Source: CAZDIO01 sp964505555 (GTDB lineage Bacteria > Bdellovibrionota_C > UBA2361 > SZUA-149 > CAZDIO01). From it: DNA of 64,000 nt. Positions 15,089-23,091 of this stretch are shown piece by piece (the first letter of the stretch is position 1; each line of letters begins with the position of its first letter). Made by a program: the position numbers and the translations under genes. The notes beneath the pieces are model-generated. The model did not search any database, was not told where the DNA came from, and worked only from the letters and a program-made list of their open reading frames with translations. Location of the stretch: contig CAZDIO010000020.1 of the NCBI GenBank assembly GCA_964505555.1, forward strand, positions 6,223 to 70,222. The letters are read 5' to 3'.

Positions 15089-15883
15089 CTATTTGTCACG
15101 TGCACATCGAAAACCGAGCGTCTCCATTGTAAAGCGAGCTTGTAAGCTGTTTCTTAAAGCGTAACGCATGTATGCCGCATAATTTGCTTTATCGGTGGAG
15201 CTTGTAGATCCTGCACCACAAAAAAGATTCTTAAGCTCTTCTGCGTCGCGACGATTGTCACCACCAACAAAGACACTATTAAAGTCCGCGGTCCACTCCC
15301 AGATAAGCCCGTGAAGATCGTGGATGCCCCAGAAATTCGGATCACCCTTTCCGACCTCACTAAGGGCTTCGCCACGGCTTGGTTTTGAATACCAGGTAAG
15401 CAGTCGTTGAAGAAATTGAGCATCTTTTGATGCATCCGCTTTCGATTCGCTTGCCAACGCCGCAAACTCCCACTCAAAGACCGTGGGGAGACGCTTCCCT
15501 TGTGAAACGCAATACTCATTTGCGGCATACCAAGAGACGTTTGTAACGGGAATGTTGTCTGTTCCGTTTTTCGGGCATAGGCGATCACCTTTTTTGCTCC
15601 AGTGCTTCAAATATTTATTGTCAGCAAGAAGGGAACTAACGGTTTCAGGGTTCCATTCACGGTGAAGCTGAATGAATCTATCAAATTGCCCATTTGTTAC
15701 TGGTGTTTGGTCCAATAAAAATGGTTTCACATGAACCGTGTCTGAGGGCTTCGAAACCCCATATTGTGGAGTGAAATCTCCGCCTGGGATGTTTGACTGA
15801 GCGGAGTTTTGTAAGAGCCCTAGCGCTCCGCAACTAGCGTAAAAAATTAGATCAAATAACCAGCCAAACACCCGACAATCCAT
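15089..15883 (-). CDS. nirV: NirV, formylglycine-generating-enzyme-fold protein
   Basis: A 264-residue protein of the FGE/SUMF1 fold: IPGGDF near residue 33, VTNVSWYAANEYCVSQGKR and LPTVFEWEFAA in the middle, IHDLHGLIWEWT, and the C-terminal LGFRCARDK. The N-terminal hydrophobic stretch ends in YASC, possibly a lipoprotein or signal sequence. NirV is known as the gene following nirK in several denitrifiers; its role is unclear and probably concerns maturation or electron delivery rather than sulfatase activation. It lies 18 bases downstream of nirK and is co-transcribed. Confidence 0.85.
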   Translation of the reverse strand: MDCRVFGWLFDLIFYASCGALGLLQNSAQSNIPGGDFTPQYGVSKPSDTVHVKPFLLDQTPVTNGQFDRFIQLHREWNPETVSSLLADNKYLKHWSKKGDRLCPKNGTDNIPVTNVSWYAANEYCVSQGKRLPTVFEWEFAALASESKADASKDAQFLQRLLTWYSKPSRGEALSEVGKGDPNFWGIHDLHGLIWEWTADFNSVFVGGDNRRDAEELKNLFCGAGSTSSTDKANYAAYMRYALRNSLQARFTMETLGFRCARDK

Positions 15884-15901
15884 CCCGCTATAGTGGCAAC
15901 G

Positions 15902-17395
15902 TTACTCGACACCGGTACTTGCCGATGCAGATTCTTCAGCAAGTGTCGCCATATGCTTTTTTACTTCTGCTACAGAAAACGCATAGGCGGTGTTGTCCCA
16001 ACTGTTTGTGATATAAGTTAGAACTGACGCAATCTCCTCTTCACTCAGATTCGTTAGTGGTGGCATGGCGGCATTATATTCCACTCCGTTAACGGTAATC
16101 TTTCCGGTTTTTCCATACTTAATAATGCGGACAAGCGCTTTCCGGTCATTTTCTGCAAGCTTCATCATGAAGTCAGATTTTGCTAGGGGTGGGAAAACTT
16201 GCGGTACCCCTTCTCCTTTAAGCTGGTGGCACATTAAACAGTTGTTTGCATACACTTTGCTTCCTTGCCCGATCAAAATATCCTTTCCTAACTTCTGTAA
16301 CTTCGGGTCTTGGGCGATTGCTTTCTGATACTCCTCTCGAAGCTTGGAGAGATCTGATTGGTTCGATGCTTGCTCTCCTAAATAGACCGCATCAACCTCC
16401 TTTCCGGAGTAGATCGCTTTATCTTCAGCCCCAACAATTTTTAGCATTCCCAGCGCACCCTTGTTAAATGCACGAAAGATGCTGTGGTCGACTAAGACGA
16501 GCGTCCCCGGAACCTCAACTTTGAACTCAACCATCGCCGAGCCCCCTGCAGGAACGAGCGTTGACTGAACATGCTCCTGATTTGAAATGGTTCCCCCTTC
16601 AGTATAGACCTTGTCAAAAATTTCGCCGATTACATGAAACGACGAGATCAGATTTGGTCCACCGTTTCCAATGAACAACCGCACGGTTTCGCCAACGTTT
16701 GCAGTGATTGCTTTGTCGCCGGTGAGCGAATTGACGGCGCCGTTAAAAACTACGTAGGGAGGGCTCTCGTCAATTGCCTTTTGCATCGAAAACGATTGAA
16801 GACCACGTTCTCCATAATTTCCCGCTGTGTAGAATTCACTTTGCATCACATAAAACTCGCGGTCGACCTTTGGAAGTGGCTTCTCAGGTTGCACGTAGAT
16901 AAGGCCATACATCCCGTTTGCGACGTGCATTCCCACAGGCGCCGTTGCGCAGTGATAAACATAAAGCCCGGGATTAAGTACCTTGAAAGTAAACTGCGAT
17001 TCGTGTCCTGGTGCAGTAAACGTACTTGCAGCTCCACCTCCGGGACCAGTCACTGCATGGAGATCGATGTTATGAGGAAGTTTACTGGACGGGTGGTTTT
17101 TTAGGTGAAATTCAACTGTATCACCGACGCGAACCCGGATAAACTTTCCTGGAACTTTTCCTCCAAAGGTCCAGAACGTATACTCAACGCCATCAGCAAG
17201 TCCAGCTACAAGTTCGCGAACCTCGAGATCGACTCTTACCTTGGCGGGATGACTGCGTGTGATCGGGGGAGGTACATTTGGCGCATCAGTCAATACCGTC
17301 TCCTCAAGCGGAGGCTCTCCGGCTGCCTGTGCAAGACCGAAAGGAATAAACAGTGATAATAAAGAAACAAAAAACGGCTTAAAAAAATTGGTCAT
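15902..17395 (-). CDS. nirK: Copper nitrite reductase with fused cytochrome c
   Basis: A 497-residue periplasmic enzyme that reduces nitrite to NO. A signal peptide (FFVSLLSLFIPFGLAQA) is followed by two cupredoxin domains. Type 1 copper ligands are visible in LPHNIDLH, YHCA and GMHVANGM. Type 2 ligands are the second His of NIDLH, the His of YHC and the His of LVDHSIF. The catalytic Asp (NID) and His (SSFHVIG) are present. A C-terminal cytochrome c domain has CLMCH and a likely axial Met in AAMPPL, so the electron donor is built in. ATG 17395 follows a GGGGGAG site. An inverted repeat at 17494-17510 may be its operator. Confidence 0.95.
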   Translation of the reverse strand: MTNFFKPFFVSLLSLFIPFGLAQAAGEPPLEETVLTDAPNVPPPITRSHPAKVRVDLEVRELVAGLADGVEYTFWTFGGKVPGKFIRVRVGDTVEFHLKNHPSSKLPHNIDLHAVTGPGGGAASTFTAPGHESQFTFKVLNPGLYVYHCATAPVGMHVANGMYGLIYVQPEKPLPKVDREFYVMQSEFYTAGNYGERGLQSFSMQKAIDESPPYVVFNGAVNSLTGDKAITANVGETVRLFIGNGGPNLISSFHVIGEIFDKVYTEGGTISNQEHVQSTLVPAGGSAMVEFKVEVPGTLVLVDHSIFRAFNKGALGMLKIVGAEDKAIYSGKEVDAVYLGEQASNQSDLSKLREEYQKAIAQDPKLQKLGKDILIGQGSKVYANNCLMCHQLKGEGVPQVFPPLAKSDFMMKLAENDRKALVRIIKYGKTGKITVNGVEYNAAMPPLTNLSEEEIASVLTYITNSWDNTAYAFSVAEVKKHMATLAEESASASTGVE

Positions 17396-17493
17396 ATCTC
17401 CCCCTCTTGTAAATGTCTCATTTGTATAGCGCATTCTTCTAAAAACGTCAGAAATTATGTATTTGAGAACACGATTCGCTCTCTTTCATCTAC

Positions 17494-17510
17494 TTGAATA
17501 AAACATTCAA
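17494..17510 (-). promoter_or_regulatory. Inverted repeat in the nirK upstream region
   Basis: TTGAAT-N5-ATTCAA, a perfect 6-bp inverted repeat about 100 bases before the nirK ATG. Between it and the gene, reading leftward, a CATAAT -10-like box occurs about 46 bases from its centre, which would suit an activator bound near -60. The half-sites recall CRP/FNR-type boxes but the spacing is not canonical. Inference only. Confidence 0.4.
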
Positions 17511-17553
17511 CTTACTCCGGCGTTATGTTGTTAAGAAAATCAGTCTCTATTGG

Positions 17554-18975
17554 CTACACCGCTGAAGAAAAGATCGCTGTAGTTTCTAATTGATATTTTT
17601 CAATATAAGAATCAAATACCATCGCCACATTTCGTACAAACAATCTTCCCCGGCCGGTCAGATAAAAACCATCTCTTCGTTCAGAAAGAAGGCCATCACT
17701 TATGAGAGTTCTAAGTTCAGCGTATTCTTGTCGAAAGGCATGTTGAAAGGATGTTTGCCACACATCTTCGAAGTTACTGAAAGCGATCCTTCCCTGACAA
17801 AAAAGTTCACCGATGATAAATGCTCGTCTTCTGTCCTCAAGGGAGCGGAGTTTCCCCCGGGTAATAGCGGCGCCGTTTCCCTTCACCTTTTCAAAGTAAC
17901 TGCCAAGATCCTTTTCATTTTGCGCAAAGCAGCTCGGTAGTGCCGATATTGCACTAGGGCCAAAGCCAAGTAAGAGATCGCTTTCGGACGATGTGTAACC
18001 CATAAAGTTTCTTCGTAGCGTTAAAGTCTTAAGCGCGATGGCCAGATCGTCACCGGGCAAAGCAAAATGATCCATTCCGATATGCACGTAGCCTGCGGCT
18101 AACAACTGTTGAATGGCCTCATGAAATATTCTAAGCCGCTCTTTCGCAGTTGGCAGCGGTAGCTTATGGAAGCTTCGCTGAACCTTCCTCGACCCAGGAA
18201 GGTGCGCATACCCATAAAGTGCGATTCGTTCTGGGCGTAAGGTAATGACGTTGTTTATCGTAGCTTGAAACGTTTTGTTCGTTTGCTGTGGTAGTCCGTA
18301 GATAAGGTCGACATTTATTCCACGAAACCCCAATTGCCTCGCCTTTTCAAAAAGGGAACAGATTTTAGCAAATGATTGAACACGGTGAATGGCATTTTGC
18401 ACTATAGGGTCGAGATCCTGAATACCGAAGCTTACCCGGTTACAACCAACCGCACGAAGGGTACTAAGGGTTTCTTCAGTAGCGGTGCGGGGATCGACTT
18501 CTACGGAGAATTCAAAAAGGGGTGACGAGTGTGGAAAAGCATGTCGAATGAGGTCGCTCAGTGTCTCCATCTCTTTGCTGTTTAGATAATTTGGTGTGCC
18601 ACCTCCCCAATGAAGTTGTGCGATCTGATGATCGGCACCAATGAGCGACTGATAATAAAAAAGCTCCTGTTTTATCGCTTCAAGATATGGCCCGACGATA
18701 CTGCGCTCTTTAGGGATAATCTTATGACAGGCACAGAAGTAACAGAGGTTATGACAAAACGGGATATGAATATATAGAGAGAGCGGTTTTATCTGTGCTT
18801 TATTGAAAGTGTCTCTTAGGCACCGCTCCCACACTGCACTACCAACCTCATCGGAGAACTCAGCAGCAGTTGGGTAACTTGTATAACGAGGCGCAGAAAC
18901 GCTATACTTTTCAATTAACCGTGCGGGGATAGTGTCAGCAGGTATGACTTTATCCACAGCCCCCCTGACCCCCAC
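17554..18975 (-). CDS. hemN: Oxygen-independent coproporphyrinogen III dehydrogenase
   Basis: A 473-residue radical SAM enzyme that decarboxylates coproporphyrinogen III to protoporphyrinogen IX in anaerobic haem synthesis. The cluster motif PFCHNLCYFCACHK (CxxxCxxC plus the next Cys) lies near residue 72, preceded by LYIHI and followed by LHWGGGTPNYL. Length and the C-terminal HemN domain match E. coli-type HemN. The GTG start at 18975 overlaps the nrdJ stop by 26 bases; another GTG at 18957 is possible. It should supply haem for the nitrite and NO reductases when oxygen is low. Confidence 0.95.
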   Translation of the reverse strand: MGVRGAVDKVIPADTIPARLIEKYSVSAPRYTSYPTAAEFSDEVGSAVWERCLRDTFNKAQIKPLSLYIHIPFCHNLCYFCACHKIIPKERSIVGPYLEAIKQELFYYQSLIGADHQIAQLHWGGGTPNYLNSKEMETLSDLIRHAFPHSSPLFEFSVEVDPRTATEETLSTLRAVGCNRVSFGIQDLDPIVQNAIHRVQSFAKICSLFEKARQLGFRGINVDLIYGLPQQTNKTFQATINNVITLRPERIALYGYAHLPGSRKVQRSFHKLPLPTAKERLRIFHEAIQQLLAAGYVHIGMDHFALPGDDLAIALKTLTLRRNFMGYTSSESDLLLGFGPSAISALPSCFAQNEKDLGSYFEKVKGNGAAITRGKLRSLEDRRRAFIIGELFCQGRIAFSNFEDVWQTSFQHAFRQEYAELRTLISDGLLSERRDGFYLTGRGRLFVRNVAMVFDSYIEKYQLETTAIFSSAV

Positions 18976-21727
18976 AGTTTAGACAATAATAGCACCCACC
19001 CTGTCTGACCATAAACGATGACCCACAACGGGTGCATGGCGGTGCATCCTCAAGGTTTTTAAAAGAAAGGAAAGATGTTTGCTCAGCAGCGCTCATTTGC
19101 TGGTCGATCGTGATTGTATCTGTTTCACTTTTTGCCCGGATGCCAAGCTCCCCTCGCTCATGTCCAGATAAGAACTTCAGTGAAAGCCAGCGAAAAATAT
19201 AGTCGATCACAGACTGCGCAACAGGAATCTCCGAGTTTTGAGTGAAGCCTGCCGGCTCAAAACGAGTATAGGTGAACTTCTTAGCCAAAGTGACAAGTGG
19301 CACTCCATATTGGAGAGCAATTGATACCGATGTTGCAAAAGCATCCATCACTCCAGAAAGCGTGGAACCCTCCTTTGCCACCACTAAAAATATCTCCCCT
19401 GGCATCCCATCGTCATAGAGTCCAACAGTAAGATAACCTTCAAGACCTGAAACGTTAAATTTGTGAGTAACTGCTTTTCTCTCTGCTGGAAGGCGCCGTC
19501 TTTGCGGCAAAGTCTTTTCTGTAGATTGCTCACTACCGTTACTGGTGTTTAGAGGTTGAGTTCTTTTTGAGCCATCTCGATAGAGTGCGACGGCTTTTAA
19601 TCCCAACTTCCAGGCGTCAATGTAAACCTCAAAGATCTCATCGACGGTGATTGTCTTTGGAAGATTCACCGTTTTTGAGATCGCTCCGGAGATAAATGGC
19701 TGCACGGCTGCCATCATCTGCAGATGACCAGAGTGGTGGATGAAACGTTCTCCTCTTAACGGTTTAAACGCACAGTCAAAGACCGGGAGGTGTTCCTTCT
19801 TAAGAAACGGAGCGCCCTCAATGGTATCGTTTTTCTCAATGTAGCCGGCAATCTCCTCGGTAACATCAGGGCCATACCCCAACGCCTCTAGTCCACGAGA
19901 GACGCTTCGATTGACAATCTTGAGCATCCCACCGCCGGAGAGTTTTTTGTATTTTACAAGAGCGAGATCGGGTTCAATGCCGGTCGTATCGCAGTCCATC
20001 ATGAATGAGATCGTTCCCGTCGGGGCGATGACAGTAACCTGAGAATTTCTAAAACCAGTAACCCCACCTAGCTGCTTCACTTGTTGCCAGAGGTTGCTCA
20101 TTTCGCTCACATAGTGTCCCGGGAGTGCCCGAAAGTCATGTTCATTTGCTGCCTGTTGATGCTTCTCGATAACAGCCAGCATCGGTTTTCGGTTCGTGCG
20201 AAATCCCTGGAAGGGGCCAAGTGAGGAAGCTAGGCGAGCACTTGTTTTGTATGCTTGAGCAGTCATTACGCTTGAAACAAATGCTGCCCAAGCTCTTCCC
20301 GCAGTGGAGTCGTAAGCGAGTCCCTTTGACATCAACAATGCTCCGAGGTTTGCATAGCCTAAGCCGATCTGCCGAAAGTCATGTGCACAGCGCTCAATTT
20401 TTTTTGTAGGATAACGCGAGCGGCCGATTAGGATATCCTGTGCACATATGAGAAGATCCACCACATGAAGAAAATCCTCAAGTGCAAATTCGCCATCATC
20501 TTTTAAAAATTTGAGAAGGTTAATACTAGCAAGGTTACACGCTGAATTATCGAGGTGCATATACTCGCTGCACGGATTGCTTCCCCGAATCGGTCCCGAG
20601 CGGGAACAGGTATGCCACGCATTAATGGTCGTATCATACTGAATACCGGGATCGCCGCAGATATGTACACACTCAGCGGCTAACCTAAGCACTTCGCGCG
20701 CACAGAGTTTCTCGCAATTGTCCTGGTCGCTCACGCACTTTGTGTAAAAACTTTCATCGTTTACAACGGCGTTCATAAACTCGTCGCTCACGCGGATGCT
20801 GAGATTCGCATTCTGAAGCGCAATCGAGTCGTAAGCACCGCCCGGAACATTAAATCCACCGCTATACCCGGCATCAATAAGCGCCCAGGCCTTTTTCTCT
20901 TCCTCAGCTTTGCAGCGGATGAATTCGATAATATCTGGGTGAGTGATATCGAGCATCTGCATCTTTGCAGCACGCCGCGTTTTTCCCCCACTCTTGATGC
21001 TTCCTGCCCAGGCATCAAAACCTCGCATAAAGGAGAGTGGACCAGAGGCAGTGCCTCCACCACTTAAGGATTCACGGCTAGAGCGGATAGACGAGAGATT
21101 TGTCCCGCATCCAGAGCCCGATTTGAAGAGTGTGCCTTCAATCGTTTGAAGCTCGAGTAAACTGGGCATGCTGTCTTCAACAGAAAGGATAAAGCACGCG
21201 CTACACTGCGGATGCGCTTCAACACCGAGGTTGAACCAGACTGGCGAGTTAAATGATGCGTACTGATGAAGAAGAATGTGAGTGAGTTCGCTTCGAAAGG
21301 TCGCAGCATCATGTTCTGAAGCAAAGTAATGATCTGCTGCTCCCCAATTCGTAATTGTATCGACAACGCGGGAGATAAGCTCTTTTACACTCGATTCTCG
21401 GTCATTGGTTGATGCAGAGCTACGCAGATACTTTGAAGCAACGACCGTTGCTGCCATATCGCTCCAGAAAGAGGGCACCTCAATTTCACGGCGGGAAAAG
21501 ATTATCTCACCAGCGGAGCCTTTAATCTCGCAGTTTCTTCGCTCCCACGTAATTAGATCATAAGGAAGTGTTTCAGGAGTCGTAAAACGACGAGAAAAGA
21601 AGAGCGAGGAGTCTTGATGATTGAGATCTGCCGGAACAGCCGCATTTTCCTGTTTAGTAATGTAATTGCCTACATGGTTTTTTTTAACGCTCTCTTTGAA
21701 AGGGGTTATTTGCGTTCCATCTGACAT
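18950..21727 (-). CDS. nrdJ: Adenosylcobalamin-dependent ribonucleotide reductase (class II)
   Basis: A 925-residue cytosolic enzyme that makes deoxyribonucleotides without oxygen. Typical signs are FNSPVWFNLGVEAHPQCSACF and SGSGCGTNLSSIRSS near residues 150-215, the NPCSEYMHLDNSACNLASIN region around 375, the glycyl/thiyl core GTISFMMDCDTTGIEPD, and a C-terminal zinc ribbon CTRCGSSFMVRQGGCYYC. A vitamin B12 enzyme next to nitrite and NO reductase genes makes sense because class I enzymes need oxygen and are NO-sensitive. The neighbouring inverted repeat at 21754-21793 separates it from the Rrf2 gene. Confidence 0.95.
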   Translation of the reverse strand: MSDGTQITPFKESVKKNHVGNYITKQENAAVPADLNHQDSSLFFSRRFTTPETLPYDLITWERRNCEIKGSAGEIIFSRREIEVPSFWSDMAATVVASKYLRSSASTNDRESSVKELISRVVDTITNWGAADHYFASEHDAATFRSELTHILLHQYASFNSPVWFNLGVEAHPQCSACFILSVEDSMPSLLELQTIEGTLFKSGSGCGTNLSSIRSSRESLSGGGTASGPLSFMRGFDAWAGSIKSGGKTRRAAKMQMLDITHPDIIEFIRCKAEEEKKAWALIDAGYSGGFNVPGGAYDSIALQNANLSIRVSDEFMNAVVNDESFYTKCVSDQDNCEKLCAREVLRLAAECVHICGDPGIQYDTTINAWHTCSRSGPIRGSNPCSEYMHLDNSACNLASINLLKFLKDDGEFALEDFLHVVDLLICAQDILIGRSRYPTKKIERCAHDFRQIGLGYANLGALLMSKGLAYDSTAGRAWAAFVSSVMTAQAYKTSARLASSLGPFQGFRTNRKPMLAVIEKHQQAANEHDFRALPGHYVSEMSNLWQQVKQLGGVTGFRNSQVTVIAPTGTISFMMDCDTTGIEPDLALVKYKKLSGGGMLKIVNRSVSRGLEALGYGPDVTEEIAGYIEKNDTIEGAPFLKKEHLPVFDCAFKPLRGERFIHHSGHLQMMAAVQPFISGAISKTVNLPKTITVDEIFEVYIDAWKLGLKAVALYRDGSKRTQPLNTSNGSEQSTEKTLPQRRRLPAERKAVTHKFNVSGLEGYLTVGLYDDGMPGEIFLVVAKEGSTLSGVMDAFATSVSIALQYGVPLVTLAKKFTYTRFEPAGFTQNSEIPVAQSVIDYIFRWLSLKFLSGHERGELGIRAKSETDTITIDQQMSAAEQTSFLSFKNLEDAPPCTRCGSSFMVRQGGCYYCLNCGGQGGCG

Positions 21728-21753
21728 GTGCAGATCAAAGCACCAAGTTTGCG

Positions 21754-21793
21754 GCGCGTCAATAGGAGATATTAATATCTTTTATTGGCGCGC
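21754..21793. promoter_or_regulatory. Nested inverted repeats between rrf2-type gene and nrdJ
   Basis: Outer arms GCGCGTCAATA (21754-21764) and TATTGGCGCGC (21783-21793) pair with one mismatch. They enclose the perfect palindrome AGATATTAATATCT (21767-21780). It may act as a terminator after the regulator gene, or the inner palindrome could be an operator for nrdJ. The arms overlap the end of the regulator gene. Confidence 0.45.
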
Positions 21794-22188
21794 TATTTCG
21801 AGGGAGCAATCCGCGCTTTTTTTAGGAAGCGATGAACTTGTTCACGATTTTTCTTCCACTCCCGATGAAGCGGGCAGGGATTTTTTTCCTCACATGACGT
21901 TTTTGAAAGGAGACATACTTCGCTGACAATCGGCTCATTAAGTGCCTCACAAACATCAAAGAAAGAGATAGCCTTTTTCTGGCGCTTTAAGCGGACACCA
22001 CCGGTGAGGCCTCTTCTTGTCTCCACAAGTTCTTTTTGTGAAAGAATCTTCATGATTTTAGAAAGATATGGTGCTGGTATCTCTGCTTCCTTTGAGAGCT
22101 GATCGACGCGTATAAATGCTCCATCATCTGGGCATTTTGCTAAACATATCAATGCGCGAAGGGCATATTTTGAAGAGGCGGTGAGCAT
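21793..22188 (-). CDS. Rrf2-family regulator, probably an Fe-S NO/redox sensor
   Basis: A 131-residue protein with the Rrf2 winged helix (MLTASSKYALRALICLA; then VDQLSKEAEIPAPYLSKIMKIL and ETRRGLTGGVRLKR). The C-terminal part has three cysteines spaced C-x6-C-x5-C (VCLLSKTSCEEKNPCPLH), the usual place of the [2Fe-2S] or [4Fe-4S] ligands in NsrR/IscR/RirA-type members. It sits between the two divergent arms of the nitrite/NO gene set, so it most likely controls both in response to NO or iron-sulfur state. Whether it is NsrR proper cannot be decided by eye. Confidence 0.9.
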   Translation of the reverse strand: MLTASSKYALRALICLAKCPDDGAFIRVDQLSKEAEIPAPYLSKIMKILSQKELVETRRGLTGGVRLKRQKKAISFFDVCEALNEPIVSEVCLLSKTSCEEKNPCPLHREWKKNREQVHRFLKKARIAPSK

Positions 22189-22339
22189 CTATTAGTAAAA
22201 CAGCAAGTTGATCTAACTTCCCTTTTCTGTAATAAAGGACTGGTATATCTTTTATAACATAGTTGATAAAAAAACACTACTTTTCGTTAAGTAAGGGCCA
22301 AAAGGTCATACCACAAAGTGGTGGTTAGCATGAGAAGCA
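22189..22339. promoter_or_regulatory. Divergent regulatory region of the nitrite/NO island
   Basis: 151 bp between the Rrf2-type gene and the rightward nitric oxide reductase arm; both promoters must lie here. AAGATATACC occurs on the lower strand near 22235-22245 (GGTATATCTT on the upper strand), AT-rich and compatible with an Rrf2-type half-site. ACCAC-AAA-GTGGT (22310-22322) is a small inverted repeat just before the first gene and could affect translation. No exact NsrR or FNR box was found. Confidence 0.4.
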
Positions 22340-22519
22340 ATGATGATGAAAGATGGTAAGACTACAAGCAAAGACGATGATGAACATATTCCGTGGCTTC
22401 AGAAGGTCTACGATCGGCCATTCCTCCTTCTTTTTTTGGGAATTGTCGTGATGTTTGGTTTCTATACGATCTGGGGAATGTGGGAGGTGCTCAGTTTGCC
22501 ACAAGCGACACTACCGTAA
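22340..22519 (+). CDS. 59-residue membrane protein heading the NO reductase operon
   Basis: Starts at one of three successive ATG codons (22340, 22343, 22346). Charged N-terminal half with IPWLQKVYDRPF, then one membrane helix (FLLLFLGIVVMFGFYTIW) and a short tail. It ends 12 bases before the CuA subunit, whose ribosome site AAGGAG begins at its stop codon. Small single-helix subunits of this kind accompany haem-copper oxidases and NO reductases, so an accessory subunit is the natural reading. No name is assigned. Confidence 0.75.
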   Translation: MMMKDGKTTSKDDDEHIPWLQKVYDRPFLLLFLGIVVMFGFYTIWGMWEVLSLPQATLP

Positions 22520-22531
22520 GGAGAAAGTATA

Positions 22532-23080
22532 ATGTCAGGGGAAGAGATGCATTCAGCGCTTGTTTCGCCGGTCGGAACGTGGTGGAAACCGGCACATATC
22601 CAAGAGAAACGGTGGGTAACGATATCTTTTATTTGGTGCCTGATCTTATTTGGGATGATGCCTTTTTGGCATTTCAAAGGGGGTCAAAACCCAACGGGAA
22701 TTCGCGCCAAGGTGACCCCGGAGGATTTTAGCACGCGAGTTGCGCGCTTTATTAATGACTTTAAAGTTGGTGAAGAGAACGGTTATCCCGTCGTAGCCCC
22801 ACCACCGGGGAGTGATATCTATCTGATCGGTCGGATGTGGTCGTGGAGTCCTGTGCTCAAACTAAAAAAAGGTGTTGAATACACACTGCATCTCTCATCA
22901 GCTGACGTCAATCACGGATTTAGTTTATATCCGATAAACGTCAATATTCAGGTAGTTCCTGGTTATGATTACGCATTGAAGATTACACCGAATCAAGCCG
23001 GAGACTTTCGCGTCATCTGTAATGAATTTTGTGGAATCCTTCACCATAACATGGTGGGGAAAATTTTGGTCGAAGAATAA
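22532..23080 (+). CDS. norS: CuA subunit of a haem-copper NO reductase (sNOR type)
   Basis: A 182-residue oxidase-subunit-II-like protein: one membrane helix (VTISFIWCLILFGMMPFW) and a periplasmic cupredoxin domain with a complete CuA site, CNEFCGILHHNM (Cys163, Cys167, His171, Met174) and the upstream His128 (DVNHGF). It accepts electrons from a periplasmic carrier and passes them to the catalytic subunit encoded next. Shorter than classical COX2. The small gene / CuA subunit / catalytic subunit / SenC order matches the norSY-senC arrangement described in ammonia oxidisers; the gene name rests on that match. Confidence 0.75.
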   Translation: MSGEEMHSALVSPVGTWWKPAHIQEKRWVTISFIWCLILFGMMPFWHFKGGQNPTGIRAKVTPEDFSTRVARFINDFKVGEENGYPVVAPPPGSDIYLIGRMWSWSPVLKLKKGVEYTLHLSSADVNHGFSLYPINVNIQVVPGYDYALKITPNQAGDFRVICNEFCGILHHNMVGKILVEE

Positions 23081-23091
23081 CGGAGAGTGCC

